Source: Lachnospiraceae bacterium
Lineage (GTDB): Bacteria > Bacillota > Clostridia > Lachnospirales > Lachnospiraceae
Assembly (NCBI GenBank): GCA_017624235.1
Contig: JAGANL010000034.1
Location: forward strand, 1-64,000
Direction of reading: 5' to 3'
DNA: 64,000 bases
Position 1 is the first letter of the stretch. Each line of letters begins with the position of its first letter. A program made the translations under genes and the position numbers. Below, piece by piece: positions 17,159 to 25,866 of the stretch. The notes beneath the pieces are model-generated. The model saw nothing but the letters and a program-made list of their open reading frames with translations. It did not search any database and was not told where the DNA came from.

Positions 17159-18459
17159 GTGTCCTTAAAGCCTCCTCCCTGCGATGAATTTACAATAAAG
17201 GAATCCGGATTTCTGGAAAAACGGGTCAGACCGCTCTTCCATACAAGCGGTTCATCCGCCATCAGTACAAAGGCTCTTAAATCTGCCTTTCTCGGCGTTT
17301 TCTCGCCATCCTCCAGAATATCAATATCCATAAAATCGATTACTTCCTGCGCAATAAACCTTCTTGGCTCCTTTTTTAACAGCGAGATAAAGTCTTCCTT
17401 TTCCTGTCTGGTCATCTTATTGGCAAAGACAACACCATAGCCTCCCGCTTCCGCAACATCCTTCAGCACCAGATCGTCAAAATGCTCCAGTATGTATTTC
17501 ATATCTTCTTCATAAAACGGAAGATAGGTTGGCGCATTCTGCAGAATAGGTTCCTCGCCCAGATAATAGCGAATCATTTTCGGTACAAAGTAATAGATTC
17601 CCTTGTCATCTGCCACTCCGTTTCCGGGTGCATTTAACAATGCCACATTTCCCTTTCGGTACACATCATAAATATGCGGAATACCGATCACAGACTCCTC
17701 CTTAAAGGTCATCGGATCCAGATATTCGTCGGATATCCTCCGATATACGGCACCGACTCTTTCCTTTTTTCCGGTGTAATCCACAAAATACAGATAATCA
17801 TCCTCTACCATCAGCTCATTGCCGGATACCAGATGCGCGCCTGTTTTCTCCGCCAGATAGGAATGTTCAAAATAGGCTGCATTGTAACGTCCCGGTGTCA
17901 GAATCACCGTATGACCTCCCACGTTCACATAGTCCATGACCCATCGCAGCAGCTTGGCATAATACCGGTTATCCTCAATATGGTTGTCCTCAAATGTATC
18001 CGGGCTGCTCCTGCGGCACAGCTCTCTTGCAATCATGGGATAGGATGCGCCGGAGGGAACCCTTAAATTATCCTCCAGAATATACCATTCCCCATCCTTG
18101 CCCTGAACCAGATCAATCCCCGCAATATGTGTATAAACTCCCTTCGGCGGAGTCACACCATCGCATGGAGCCAGAAAACCAGAAGAGATGTATACAAATT
18201 CTTCCGGCACGACACGGTCCTTAATGATTTTCTTTTCCCCGTAAACATCTCTGATAAAACAGTTCAGTGCCATGACCCTCTGTTTCAGTCCCTGTTCCAG
18301 GTGTGCAAAATTCTCCTTTTCGATGACTCTCGGAATCGTATCAAAAGGGAATAGCTGCTCTTTAAATACATTGTTTTTGTAGATTCCGAACTTGACACCG
18401 TACCTGGCCAACAGCTCATTTACGATTTCTGACTGCTTTGTAAGTTTTAATTCCTGCAT
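17140..18459 (-). CDS. Circularly permuted ATP-grasp type 2 protein
   Basis: This 439-residue predicted ligase has the family blocks YGVKFGIYKNN, ALNCFIRDVYGEKKIIKD and the ATP-grasp core VQGKDGEWYILEDNLRVPSGASY. PGRYNAAYFEHSYLA, YGVVFANKMTR and the C-terminal ADLRAFVLM follow. Such enzymes are predicted to form amide bonds in an uncharacterised peptide-like metabolite. The start at 18459 has GGAGGATAGTT upstream and is the family start. It opens a run of overlapping genes ending with two deacylases at 13774. Confidence 0.9.
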   Translation of the reverse strand: MQELKLTKQSEIVNELLARYGVKFGIYKNNVFKEQLFPFDTIPRVIEKENFAHLEQGLKQRVMALNCFIRDVYGEKKIIKDRVVPEEFVYISSGFLAPCDGVTPPKGVYTHIAGIDLVQGKDGEWYILEDNLRVPSGASYPMIARELCRRSSPDTFEDNHIEDNRYYAKLLRWVMDYVNVGGHTVILTPGRYNAAYFEHSYLAEKTGAHLVSGNELMVEDDYLYFVDYTGKKERVGAVYRRISDEYLDPMTFKEESVIGIPHIYDVYRKGNVALLNAPGNGVADDKGIYYFVPKMIRYYLGEEPILQNAPTYLPFYEEDMKYILEHFDDLVLKDVAEAGGYGVVFANKMTRQEKEDFISLLKKEPRRFIAQEVIDFMDIDILEDGEKTPRKADLRAFVLMADEPLVWKSGLTRFSRNPDSFIVNSSQGGGFKDTWVLSQ

Positions 18460-18507
18460 AACTATCCTCCTTTTTGCTCCCCGTTTCTGCATCGAAAAGA
18501 AAAATAT

Positions 18508-18550
18508 ACAAAAAAACAAAGGTGTCCTGGATATTTCCAAACACCTTTGT
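18508..18550 (-). terminator. Leader terminator before the ATP-grasp gene
   Basis: On the minus strand ACAAAGGTGT and ACACCTTTGT form a 10-bp stem with a smaller inner GGA/TCC pairing, followed by TTTTTTTG. It lies between the promoter at 18590-18618 and the ATP-grasp start, so it acts inside the leader. It may also stop readthrough from the sucrose operon. Confidence 0.85.
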
Positions 18551-18589
18551 CCTTATCTTCTTTGTTATCTTTCATCTAATCGACTTGAC

Positions 18590-18618
18590 AAAGTTATATC
18601 ATTTATGACATTTTTTGT
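18590..18618 (-). promoter_or_regulatory. Promoter of the ATP-grasp operon
   Basis: TTGACA and TATAAC are 17 bases apart on the minus strand. The small palindrome TGACA-AAAAA-TGTCA overlaps the -35 and could be an operator. Confidence 0.8.
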
Positions 18619-18677
18619 CAACCGTAACTTCGCTTTCCGAAGCCTTTTGGAAGCCGCCAATCCCATGTCCTGTCTGC

Positions 18678-20147
18678 TTATGACTCTGCCTCTATATCGT
18701 ACTTCACTGCATCCATATAGACTTTTCCATTGCTGGAAAAAGTGATTCCAACAGCAGACTGCGGTGTATAAATCAAAGAAGTCATGGCCTGTTCGCCATC
18801 ATTTACAAAAATTTCTACAGAATATCTGTCTACCAGAATACGCAGTTTTAAAACGTCCCGGCAGCTCCTTACCAACATACTGCGTGTGCTGATGGTGTCC
18901 CGCCTGAATCCGGAATATGTACGGTCAAACGTCAGAATTCCATCCTTTCTGTCATAGATGATTTCAGAATAGTGCTTTTCGCCCGAAGCCAGCTTTATCC
19001 TGCATTTTCCATACTCTGTACCCTTAAGCTTCAGCTCCAGATCTATCGTTCTGCCCTCAATTCCCTGCAGGACAGTCTCACTTTCGATGCATACGTCTGA
19101 GTATGTCACTACATTCTTACGATAATTTTCCAATTCCCGGACAGGCAGCTGATATACTCTCCCATTCTGAACGGAAAGCTCTCTTGGAATCGTCATCATG
19201 CCGGACCATGGCTGATCGGCCGGATACATCGCATTATCCCATGACTGCATCCAAGCAATCATAACCCTTCTGCCATCCTCGGTAAGCATCGTCTGAGGTG
19301 CATAAAAATCAAGTCCATAATCTGCACTCTGCACCTTTTCTCTCGTAAACTGCATTTTTTCCTTTTCATAATCTCCCAGCAAAAATACTGCATTATTGCC
19401 ATTATGAAATTCCAGTCCTTCTGCCTCCATCTCCTGAGGAGATATTACAAGAACGCGCTTGTCTCCCAGTGCAAAAAAGTCCGGACACTCCCACATTTTT
19501 CCAAGTTTGTTCTCGCTTTGATCCAGGATATTTCCAAGCTTCCAGCTTTTCAGATCGTCCGAATAAAACAATGCAATCTGTCCGCTTCCATCCTGACTGC
19601 GGCTTCCGACTACCACATAGTACCTGCCGTCTTCCTTCCACAGCTTCGGATCCCGGAAATCCTCGCTGCTGCTTCCCTCCGGCAGCAGATCACTGGTAAT
19701 GACGGGATTTGTAGTACACTTTTCAAAATCTATGCCATCTCCTGTCGCAATGCACTGATCCTGTGTAATCTTTTTCTCTCCATTTTCCAGTGCTTTCTCT
19801 GCTACACCGGTATAAATCAAAACCTGTTTGTCTCCATCCTCTATCGCACTACCGGAGAAAACTCCAAAATTGTCATATTCCTGATCCGGAGCCAATGCTG
19901 CGGGCAGGTACTCCCATGTTATAAAATCCCCGCTTTTTGCATGGCCCCAATGCATGGAATCCCAACGTGTTGCATATGGATAATATTGGAAAAACAGATG
20001 GTGTTCTCCCTTATACTCCGAAAAACCATTCGGGTCATTCATCCATCCCACCGGATTGGAAAAATGAAACACCGGTCTTACATGCTCAGATACTTTATGG
20101 ATTGCAGCTTTTTCATAACTTCTAGCCTTCTCTAATAGCTCACTCAT
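18678..20147 (-). CDS. GH32 sucrose-6-phosphate hydrolase / fructosidase
   Basis: This 489-residue glycoside hydrolase family 32 enzyme has the nucleophile motif WMNDPNG near residue 36. RDPKLW carries the transition-state Asp and ECPD the acid/base Glu. A C-terminal beta-sandwich (VDRYSVEIFVNDGEQAMTS) follows. There is no signal peptide, so it acts in the cytoplasm on sucrose, sucrose-phosphate or short fructans. Since the linked transporter is an ABC type rather than a PTS, the natural substrate is probably not phosphorylated. The ATG overlaps the binding-protein stop (ATGA). Confidence 0.94.
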   Translation of the reverse strand: MSELLEKARSYEKAAIHKVSEHVRPVFHFSNPVGWMNDPNGFSEYKGEHHLFFQYYPYATRWDSMHWGHAKSGDFITWEYLPAALAPDQEYDNFGVFSGSAIEDGDKQVLIYTGVAEKALENGEKKITQDQCIATGDGIDFEKCTTNPVITSDLLPEGSSSEDFRDPKLWKEDGRYYVVVGSRSQDGSGQIALFYSDDLKSWKLGNILDQSENKLGKMWECPDFFALGDKRVLVISPQEMEAEGLEFHNGNNAVFLLGDYEKEKMQFTREKVQSADYGLDFYAPQTMLTEDGRRVMIAWMQSWDNAMYPADQPWSGMMTIPRELSVQNGRVYQLPVRELENYRKNVVTYSDVCIESETVLQGIEGRTIDLELKLKGTEYGKCRIKLASGEKHYSEIIYDRKDGILTFDRTYSGFRRDTISTRSMLVRSCRDVLKLRILVDRYSVEIFVNDGEQAMTSLIYTPQSAVGITFSSNGKVYMDAVKYDIEAES

Positions 20148-21826
20148 TTTGTCTCCTCCTCTGCCAGAGATGCAAGATATGCATCAAAATATTTCTGCTT
20201 AATTGCTAAGTATTCCGAAAGTCCATATTCTTCCATTTTCTGAAGATAAGCATCCCATTCCTTTTCAATTCCACCATTTAAAATCCAGCTTGCCTTCATT
20301 TGTTCCGCATACTTCTTAATATCGGTATCCAGCTGAGATACCCTGTTGGTATCTTCCATACTCATGAACACATTTGGAAAAACATATTTACTGTTCATAT
20401 CTTCAAGATACGTTGCATGCATATTATCCAAACGCCACTTAGCATCATCCGGCTCTGTCACATACACTCCGTAATAATCGTTCAGAATAGCCAGAGGACC
20501 ATTCACAGATTGATTCTCACGGATTTCCACAGGTGAATTATCTCCCAGATCCATGTGCTTTAGCATAGGTTCACCCTTATCATTGGTACTCATTTCGAAA
20601 ATATTGGCTGTACCCTCCTCACCATAGGTTCCCCAGTTATTCTGTGCCGACTGAATCGGTGCATACATCTGGTCAATCCATGCTGCAGCAAGGGCCGTAT
20701 CCCTGCAGTTCGATGTAAGAACACAGCGTCCCCGGTCAAATCCACTTGTTTCACTGCCGTTCTGCCTTGTAATATTGACAAGGCCATCCGGGCCTGCAAG
20801 GGCGGGCAACATTACATAATCATCATAATTATCAATATTGGCAATATCCCATGTAAAGCATAGACCATATCTATGGTTCTTTCCCTTTGCCACGTAGGTA
20901 GACCAATCCTGTGTAAAGGCCTCCGGATCAACCAGGTTTTCTTCTACCAGATGGTGCAGCCAAATAATTCCTTCTTTGTATCCTTCCTGTACGGAAGTAT
21001 AAATGACCTTACCTTCATCTGTTACAGCGAAGTGATCTCCCGTATCTCCATATCCTTGTCCGAATCCATTGATTAGAATCGCAGGATCCTGATCACCATT
21101 GTTAATAATAAATGACATGGGAATCACACTTCCGGTAATATCGAATTCCTGCTGCAACTCCTCTGCATGATCCCTGAATGCAATCAGCACATTTTCCAGT
21201 TCCGCGGTTGTTTTGGGTACTTCAAGTCCCAGATAATCAAGCCACTTCTTATTGATATACGGTATGTCTCCAATCGCCTGAATAGCTTCCTTTCCAGCCC
21301 CCAGCTGTTCAATCCAGGGAAACGAATAAATATGTCCATCCGGCGCAGTGCACATTACTCTGTATTCCGGATACTTTTCAAAGACAGCCTGCAAATTCGG
21401 CATATATTTATCAATCAGATTTTCCAGCGGAATAATGATTCCCTGCTTTGCATAACGCAGTAAATCATAATCTCCCATTGCCGCCACAAATAATCCGTCC
21501 GGAAGTGCTCCAAACTGGGCCAGTGCCAGGTTTTTCTTGTCTCCAAACTGATCCGATACGAAGCAGGTCCAATCTACATGCACATTAGTCTGCTCTTCCA
21601 TTCTCCTAAAGATAGTCCGCTTATTCGGATCCTGCTCCGTTCTTGCAGGTGCATTAGTAATAAAAGACAATTCCTTTGTCTCAGCCAATGGAAAGGTCAC
21701 TTCTTCGATCGGTGTATCAGGGTCAATATCAGCCTGTGCCACTGCATTTCCTCCACAGGCTGTAAGAGATGCCGTCATTATAAGTGATAACAGTATACAA
21801 ATTGATTTCTTTACATTTTTTCTCAT
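20144..21826 (-). CDS. Carbohydrate ABC transporter substrate-binding lipoprotein
   Basis: This 560-residue binding protein resembles the large LplA-type family. It has a signal peptide with lipobox LTAC (MRKNVKKSICILLSLIMTAS then LTAC). The start of the fold is ETKELSFITNAPARTEQDPN, with IFRRMEEQTNVHVDW typical of the family. It lies between the permeases and the GH32 gene, so it probably captures sucrose or a fructo-oligosaccharide outside the cell. Confidence 0.92.
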   Translation of the reverse strand: MRKNVKKSICILLSLIMTASLTACGGNAVAQADIDPDTPIEEVTFPLAETKELSFITNAPARTEQDPNKRTIFRRMEEQTNVHVDWTCFVSDQFGDKKNLALAQFGALPDGLFVAAMGDYDLLRYAKQGIIIPLENLIDKYMPNLQAVFEKYPEYRVMCTAPDGHIYSFPWIEQLGAGKEAIQAIGDIPYINKKWLDYLGLEVPKTTAELENVLIAFRDHAEELQQEFDITGSVIPMSFIINNGDQDPAILINGFGQGYGDTGDHFAVTDEGKVIYTSVQEGYKEGIIWLHHLVEENLVDPEAFTQDWSTYVAKGKNHRYGLCFTWDIANIDNYDDYVMLPALAGPDGLVNITRQNGSETSGFDRGRCVLTSNCRDTALAAAWIDQMYAPIQSAQNNWGTYGEEGTANIFEMSTNDKGEPMLKHMDLGDNSPVEIRENQSVNGPLAILNDYYGVYVTEPDDAKWRLDNMHATYLEDMNSKYVFPNVFMSMEDTNRVSQLDTDIKKYAEQMKASWILNGGIEKEWDAYLQKMEEYGLSEYLAIKQKYFDAYLASLAEEETK

Positions 21827-21853
21827 CTGATTTTATCTCCTTCCCGCATTCTG

Positions 21854-22762
21854 CTAGCCTTTTACCGAGCCTACCATAACTCCCTTATCAAAGTACTTCT
21901 GGAAGAACGGATACATCACGAGTAACGGAATACTGGAAACTACAATCGTAGAATATTTCAGCAGTTCAGCCATCTTCGCCATTTCCGCTGTGCTCTGGAT
22001 ATCTGCGATCATTCCTGACTGCGGAGTGTTTTGTACCAGAATCGAACGAAGCACTAACTGGAGAGGCTGAAGATTTGCATCATTTAAGTAAATCATTGCG
22101 TCAAAGTAGCTGTTCCACATTCCTACAAATCCCCACAGCGCCAGCACTGCAATAATCGGCTTGCAAAGGGGCATTAATATTTTAAAGAAATACTGTATTT
22201 CACCGGCTCCATCCAGCTGTGCCGCCTCCCACAGTTCCTTTGATATGGACTGGTAATAGGTTCTGGCAAGAATCATGTTCCACACATTAAAGGATCCGGG
22301 TAACAGAATGGCCCAAATGGTATTTACCAGACGCAGCTGGTTCATCAATATGAAGGTTGGAATCAGCCCGCCACCAAAAAACATCGTGATAATAAACAGC
22401 GTATTAAAAAATTTTCTTCCTACCAATTCCTTTTTGGACATTGGATAGGCGGCCAACAGTGTAACGAAAACAGATATTGCCGTAGCCACTACAGAATAGA
22501 AAAATGAATTAGCAAAACCACGCCATATCATTTCATCCTCCAGCACTCTTCTGTATGCCTCCAGAGACCAGTCGCTCATACGAAAGCTAAGTCCCTGATT
22601 ATTCAATATATTAGGATCCATGAAGGATGCAATGACCACATATGCCAGCGGAATCACAATGGCAACCACAAATAATGCCAGAAGGAAATACCCAATTGCT
22701 AAAATTCCTCTATCCAATCTACTATGTCTTATTCTGTTTGCTCTTAAACTTTTTTCTCTCAT
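21854..22762 (-). CDS. Carbohydrate ABC transporter permease (LplC/YtcP type)
   Basis: This 302-residue inner-membrane protein has about six helices. The EAA loop is ISKELWEAAQLDGAGEIQYFFKILMPL near residue 175-200. It ends with QKYFDKGVMVGSVKG, the usual C-terminus of this permease class. It pairs with the permease encoded just upstream. No ATPase gene is in the operon, so a shared MsmX-type ATPase elsewhere is expected. Confidence 0.92.
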   Translation of the reverse strand: MREKSLRANRIRHSRLDRGILAIGYFLLALFVVAIVIPLAYVVIASFMDPNILNNQGLSFRMSDWSLEAYRRVLEDEMIWRGFANSFFYSVVATAISVFVTLLAAYPMSKKELVGRKFFNTLFIITMFFGGGLIPTFILMNQLRLVNTIWAILLPGSFNVWNMILARTYYQSISKELWEAAQLDGAGEIQYFFKILMPLCKPIIAVLALWGFVGMWNSYFDAMIYLNDANLQPLQLVLRSILVQNTPQSGMIADIQSTAEMAKMAELLKYSTIVVSSIPLLVMYPFFQKYFDKGVMVGSVKG

Positions 22763-22780
22763 GATGCTTCCTCCTTTCCC

Positions 22781-23713
22781 TTATAATCCTTCTCCGTCAT
22801 TCAGCTTTGCTACAATCCAGTTAACCAAAAGCAGCAAAATCACATTGACAACGGAATTGAAAATACCTACTGCGGTGGAGTATCCATAGTCGCCGTTCAG
22901 AAGACCAATCTTGTACACATAGGTAGAAATAATTTCGGATGCAGGCAGATTCATACCTGTCTGAAGTGCATATGCCTTTTCAAATCCCACGCTCATAATA
23001 TTACCGGCAGAAAGAATGAACTGTATCACTATAATATTCTTAATCGCCGGAAGCTCCACATACCATATCTGCTGCAGAATATTGGCACCGTCTATCGTAG
23101 CAGCTTCCTCAAGTTCTTTGCTGACATTGGATAATGCCGCTGTATACATAATCGAAGCCCAACCTGCACCCTGCCAGATTCCGCTGGCTATATAAATAGT
23201 ACGGAAGGCTTCCGGCATTGTCATCCAGTTTGTAGAAGTACCCAAAATCTGATTTAACGGTCCTACGGGAGATAAAAACATTCTTACCATACCGCACAAT
23301 ACAATAACGGATATAAAATTAGGTGCATATATTAACAGCTGAATCTTTTTCTTGATTCCAACACTCCTGATCCGATTCAGCAAAAGAGCCAGAATAATCG
23401 GAACCGGAAATCCCCATAATAATCCATACAGACTTAATTTCAACGTATTCAGTAAATATCCCATAAAGTCCGGTGAAGATAAGAATCGTTTGAAATAGTC
23501 CAGTCCTACCCATTCACTTCCAAGGAGTCCAAGGCGTACATTATAATCCTCAAACGCCATCAAAATTCCTCCCATAGGCAGATACTTAAAAATGACAGTT
23601 ATCAAAAGTGCCGGCAACAGGAAAAAAATATAGAGCTGCCAATTCTTTTTGACATATAAAAGCTTCTGCTTCATTGTCCTCTTTCCATCGGTTAAAGATT
23701 TGTTTGCTTCCAC
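22781..23713 (-). CDS. Carbohydrate ABC transporter permease (LplB type)
   Basis: This 310-residue permease is first in the operon. It has the N-terminal helix YIFFLLPALLITVIFKYLPM followed by MGGILMAFEDYN. The EAA loop is VSKELEEAATIDGANILQQIWYVELPAI. The likely start is GTG at 23713, preceded by GGAGAGAAGGAAA. An ATG at 23674 (MKQKLLYVKKNW) is an alternative. Confidence 0.9.
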   Translation of the reverse strand: MEANKSLTDGKRTMKQKLLYVKKNWQLYIFFLLPALLITVIFKYLPMGGILMAFEDYNVRLGLLGSEWVGLDYFKRFLSSPDFMGYLLNTLKLSLYGLLWGFPVPIILALLLNRIRSVGIKKKIQLLIYAPNFISVIVLCGMVRMFLSPVGPLNQILGTSTNWMTMPEAFRTIYIASGIWQGAGWASIMYTAALSNVSKELEEAATIDGANILQQIWYVELPAIKNIIVIQFILSAGNIMSVGFEKAYALQTGMNLPASEIISTYVYKIGLLNGDYGYSTAVGIFNSVVNVILLLLVNWIVAKLNDGEGL

Positions 23714-23757
23714 TTTCCTTCTCTCCTTCCATAGCTTTTCGTTTGTGTTCCGTTCAT

Positions 23758-23782
23758 GTAACCGGTAAAGTAACCGGTTACT
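23758..23782. promoter_or_regulatory. LacI-type operator, operon side
   Basis: TAACCGGTAAAGTAACCGGTTA contains the perfect palindrome GTAACCGGTTAC plus a second copy of the TAACCGGT half-site. It covers the expected transcription start of the sugar operon, so bound repressor would block transcription. A nearly identical copy lies at 23886. Confidence 0.85.
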
Positions 23783-23793
23783 TTATTAATTGT

Positions 23794-23822
23794 ACTATAT
23801 CTTCTATTTTAGCCATCGTCAA
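23794..23822 (-). promoter_or_regulatory. Sugar operon promoter
   Basis: TTGACG (23822-23817) and TATAGT (23799-23794) with a 17-base spacer on the minus strand lie immediately upstream of the operon-side operator. Confidence 0.75.
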
Positions 23823-23885
23823 GGGATTTCTTTTATTTTCGTTATATCTTATAGATTCCACATCATATTTTTGTTAATAGTGCAT

Positions 23886-23909
23886 ATAACCGGTAAAGTA
23901 ACCGGTTAT
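23886..23909. promoter_or_regulatory. LacI-type operator, regulator side
   Basis: ATAACCGGTAAAGTAACCGGTTAT repeats the operator at 23758 almost exactly, 128 bases away. It abuts the -35 of the regulator gene, so it would give autoregulation and allow DNA looping between the sites. Confidence 0.85.
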
Positions 23910-23937
23910 TGCTTACTTATTTTCTGTTTGCTATAAT
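23909..23937 (+). promoter_or_regulatory. Promoter of the LacI regulator
   Basis: TTGCTT (23909-23914) and TATAAT (23932-23937) have a 17-base spacer. The -35 overlaps the end of the operator. Confidence 0.7.
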
Positions 23938-23964
23938 AGATAAAAAAGAAATGGAGAAATTGTC

Positions 23965-25005
23965 ATGCCTCAAAAGAAAGTAACCTTTGACGATATTGCC
24001 AAATACACTAATTTCTCTAAAACCACCATCTCCCGCTATTTTAACAATCCGGATTCCCTGACCTTGAAAAATCAGGAAATTATAGCACAGGCACTAATCG
24101 ATCTGGATTATAAGGAAAATAAAGTTGCGAAAATACTGGCAAGCGGCAAAACGGAATTTATCGGCATCATTGTTCCCAACCTTTATCTGCATTATTATTC
24201 GGAAATCCTGAATCAGATTCTTGCCTCCTATGAAAGATTTGGATATAAATTTCTTGTGTTTGCGGGCAATGCCAACGAAACGGTAGAACGTCAATATATT
24301 CAGGAATTGCTGGCCTATAACATAGAGGGAATGATTGTACTCAGCCATACCATTCCTTCCAGAGAATTGGCATCTTATAACATTCCGATTGTAACAATTG
24401 AACGCGAAGATCAATATACCTGTAGTGTGAATACAGATAATTACATGGGAGGCGTACAAGCTACCAGTTTATTATATAAAACCAACTGTGATGTTCTGGT
24501 TCATATAAATGTAAATGTCCCGGAATCGATACCTGCTTATGGCCGTATTCAAGGTTTTCTGGATACATGCAAAGAGTGTAATATTCCTTATGAATTACTT
24601 TTAAAAGATTTGGGAAACACTTATGAAGAAAATCGGAAAGCACTCGAAAAGGTGGCCCATTATCTGGATTGTAAATATATCGGAAAACGAAAAGGAATAT
24701 TTCTGGCCAACGATACTTATGCCAATATATTTTTAAACTATTTGATTCGATTACATGGTTCCCTGCCGGATGATTACCGCATCATCGGTTTTGATAATTC
24801 ACCTATTTCCAGTGAAGCAGTTATACCAACCAGCACTGTTGGGCAGCAGATTGATAAAATTGCAGATATGGCTATGGAAATACTGGTAGCCCAGATGAAC
24901 GAGCGAAAAAAAAGAAAGCCCAATCTTTCCGGCGAACCCATTCATAAAGTGATTACACCTGTGTTGTTCAATCGAAAGACCACCTGTGTGTCAGAAACCG
25001 TATAG
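23965..25005 (+). CDS. LacI family transcriptional regulator
   Basis: This 346-residue repressor has an N-terminal helix-turn-helix and hinge (VTFDDIAKYTNFSKTTISRYFNN when read through, residues 6-28), followed by a periplasmic-binding-like effector domain starting FIGIIVPNLYLHYYSEIL. The Thr-Thr-Ile-Ser-Arg recognition helix is standard. It is divergent from the sugar transporter/GH32 operon, with two matched palindromes in the shared promoter region, so it is very likely the specific repressor. Genes of this layout are often called ScrR-like, but the inducer is not known. GGAGAAA precedes the ATG. Confidence 0.94.
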   Translation: MPQKKVTFDDIAKYTNFSKTTISRYFNNPDSLTLKNQEIIAQALIDLDYKENKVAKILASGKTEFIGIIVPNLYLHYYSEILNQILASYERFGYKFLVFAGNANETVERQYIQELLAYNIEGMIVLSHTIPSRELASYNIPIVTIEREDQYTCSVNTDNYMGGVQATSLLYKTNCDVLVHINVNVPESIPAYGRIQGFLDTCKECNIPYELLLKDLGNTYEENRKALEKVAHYLDCKYIGKRKGIFLANDTYANIFLNYLIRLHGSLPDDYRIIGFDNSPISSEAVIPTSTVGQQIDKIADMAMEILVAQMNERKKRKPNLSGEPIHKVITPVLFNRKTTCVSETV

Positions 25006-25069
25006 ATTATTATGAGTGGCATTTTAGCAGGAAAATGGGTATTATTTTTACAGGGAGGAATTGACAGAG

Positions 25070-25816
25070 ATGAATCACAAGGAAGACAAACGTTCTGCGC
25101 TGAGCGAACAGAATATGATATTAGACATTCATACCCATACCTGCGCAAGCGGTCATGCATTTGGCACGATTCGTGAAATGGCGCTGGCAGCCAAGGAGAG
25201 AGGACTTTTGCTTTTGGGAGTCAGCGAACATGCTCCGGGCGTGCCGGGAACCTGTGATCCTATTTATTTCTCAAATTTGTGGGTTGCTCCGAGGCAGCTT
25301 TACGGCGTAGAGATTATTCATGGGTGTGAAATAAATGTATTGAATGACGGAACACTTTCTCTGGAACGGAAATTTATGGAAAAGCTGGATTATGGGATTG
25401 TCGGAATCCATAGAACGTGTTATCAGGATGCGGGAATGGACAAGAATACGGATAATCTGATTTCCTGTATGAAAGATGAAAAGGTGTTTTTTGTTTCCCA
25501 CCCGGATGATGACCATACACCGTTAGATTATGAACGGCTGGTGGCAGCGGCCAGGAAATACCATGTGGCTTTAGAGCTGAATAATAGTTCTCTGCTGAAA
25601 CCGAATCAGAGGTTGAACTGTGTCCAAAACTATAAGCAGATCCTTCGACTGTGTAGGAATGCGCAGTGGCCGATTATCATCAATTCGGATGCGCATGATC
25701 CTAACTATGTGGGGAGATTCTCGGAGGCGTTGGCACTGCTTGAGGAGGAGGATTTTCCGGCTGAGCTGATTCTGAACCGGGATGTGAATACGTTCAAAAG
25801 CTTTTTGGGCAGATGA
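25070..25816 (+). CDS. PHP-domain phosphoesterase
   Basis: This 248-residue PHP family metal hydrolase has the metal-ligand motifs DIHTHTCASGHA near residue 20 and GVSEHAPG. GCEINVL, HPDDDH and INSDAHD follow. The last two thirds resemble YcdX-type phosphatases and histidinol-phosphatase-like proteins, so a phosphoester substrate is likely but not identified. The ATG at 25070 is preferred because GGGAGGAA is about 10 bases upstream, and a TTG at 25061 would touch it. It follows the LacI gene by 64 bases on the same strand. Confidence 0.85.
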   Translation: MNHKEDKRSALSEQNMILDIHTHTCASGHAFGTIREMALAAKERGLLLLGVSEHAPGVPGTCDPIYFSNLWVAPRQLYGVEIIHGCEINVLNDGTLSLERKFMEKLDYGIVGIHRTCYQDAGMDKNTDNLISCMKDEKVFFVSHPDDDHTPLDYERLVAAARKYHVALELNNSSLLKPNQRLNCVQNYKQILRLCRNAQWPIIINSDAHDPNYVGRFSEALALLEEEDFPAELILNRDVNTFKSFLGR

Positions 25817-25866
25817 GGATTCCGGTAATTTATGTGTGGGCATCATGATATTTGAGGTTGAGACAG

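Noticed and set aside
18467..18580. Possible 37-codon leader peptide before the ATP-grasp gene
   Set aside because: It starts at an ATG with no ribosome site, spans the terminator hairpin, and has no biased composition, unlike the Met/Cys leader at 50625.
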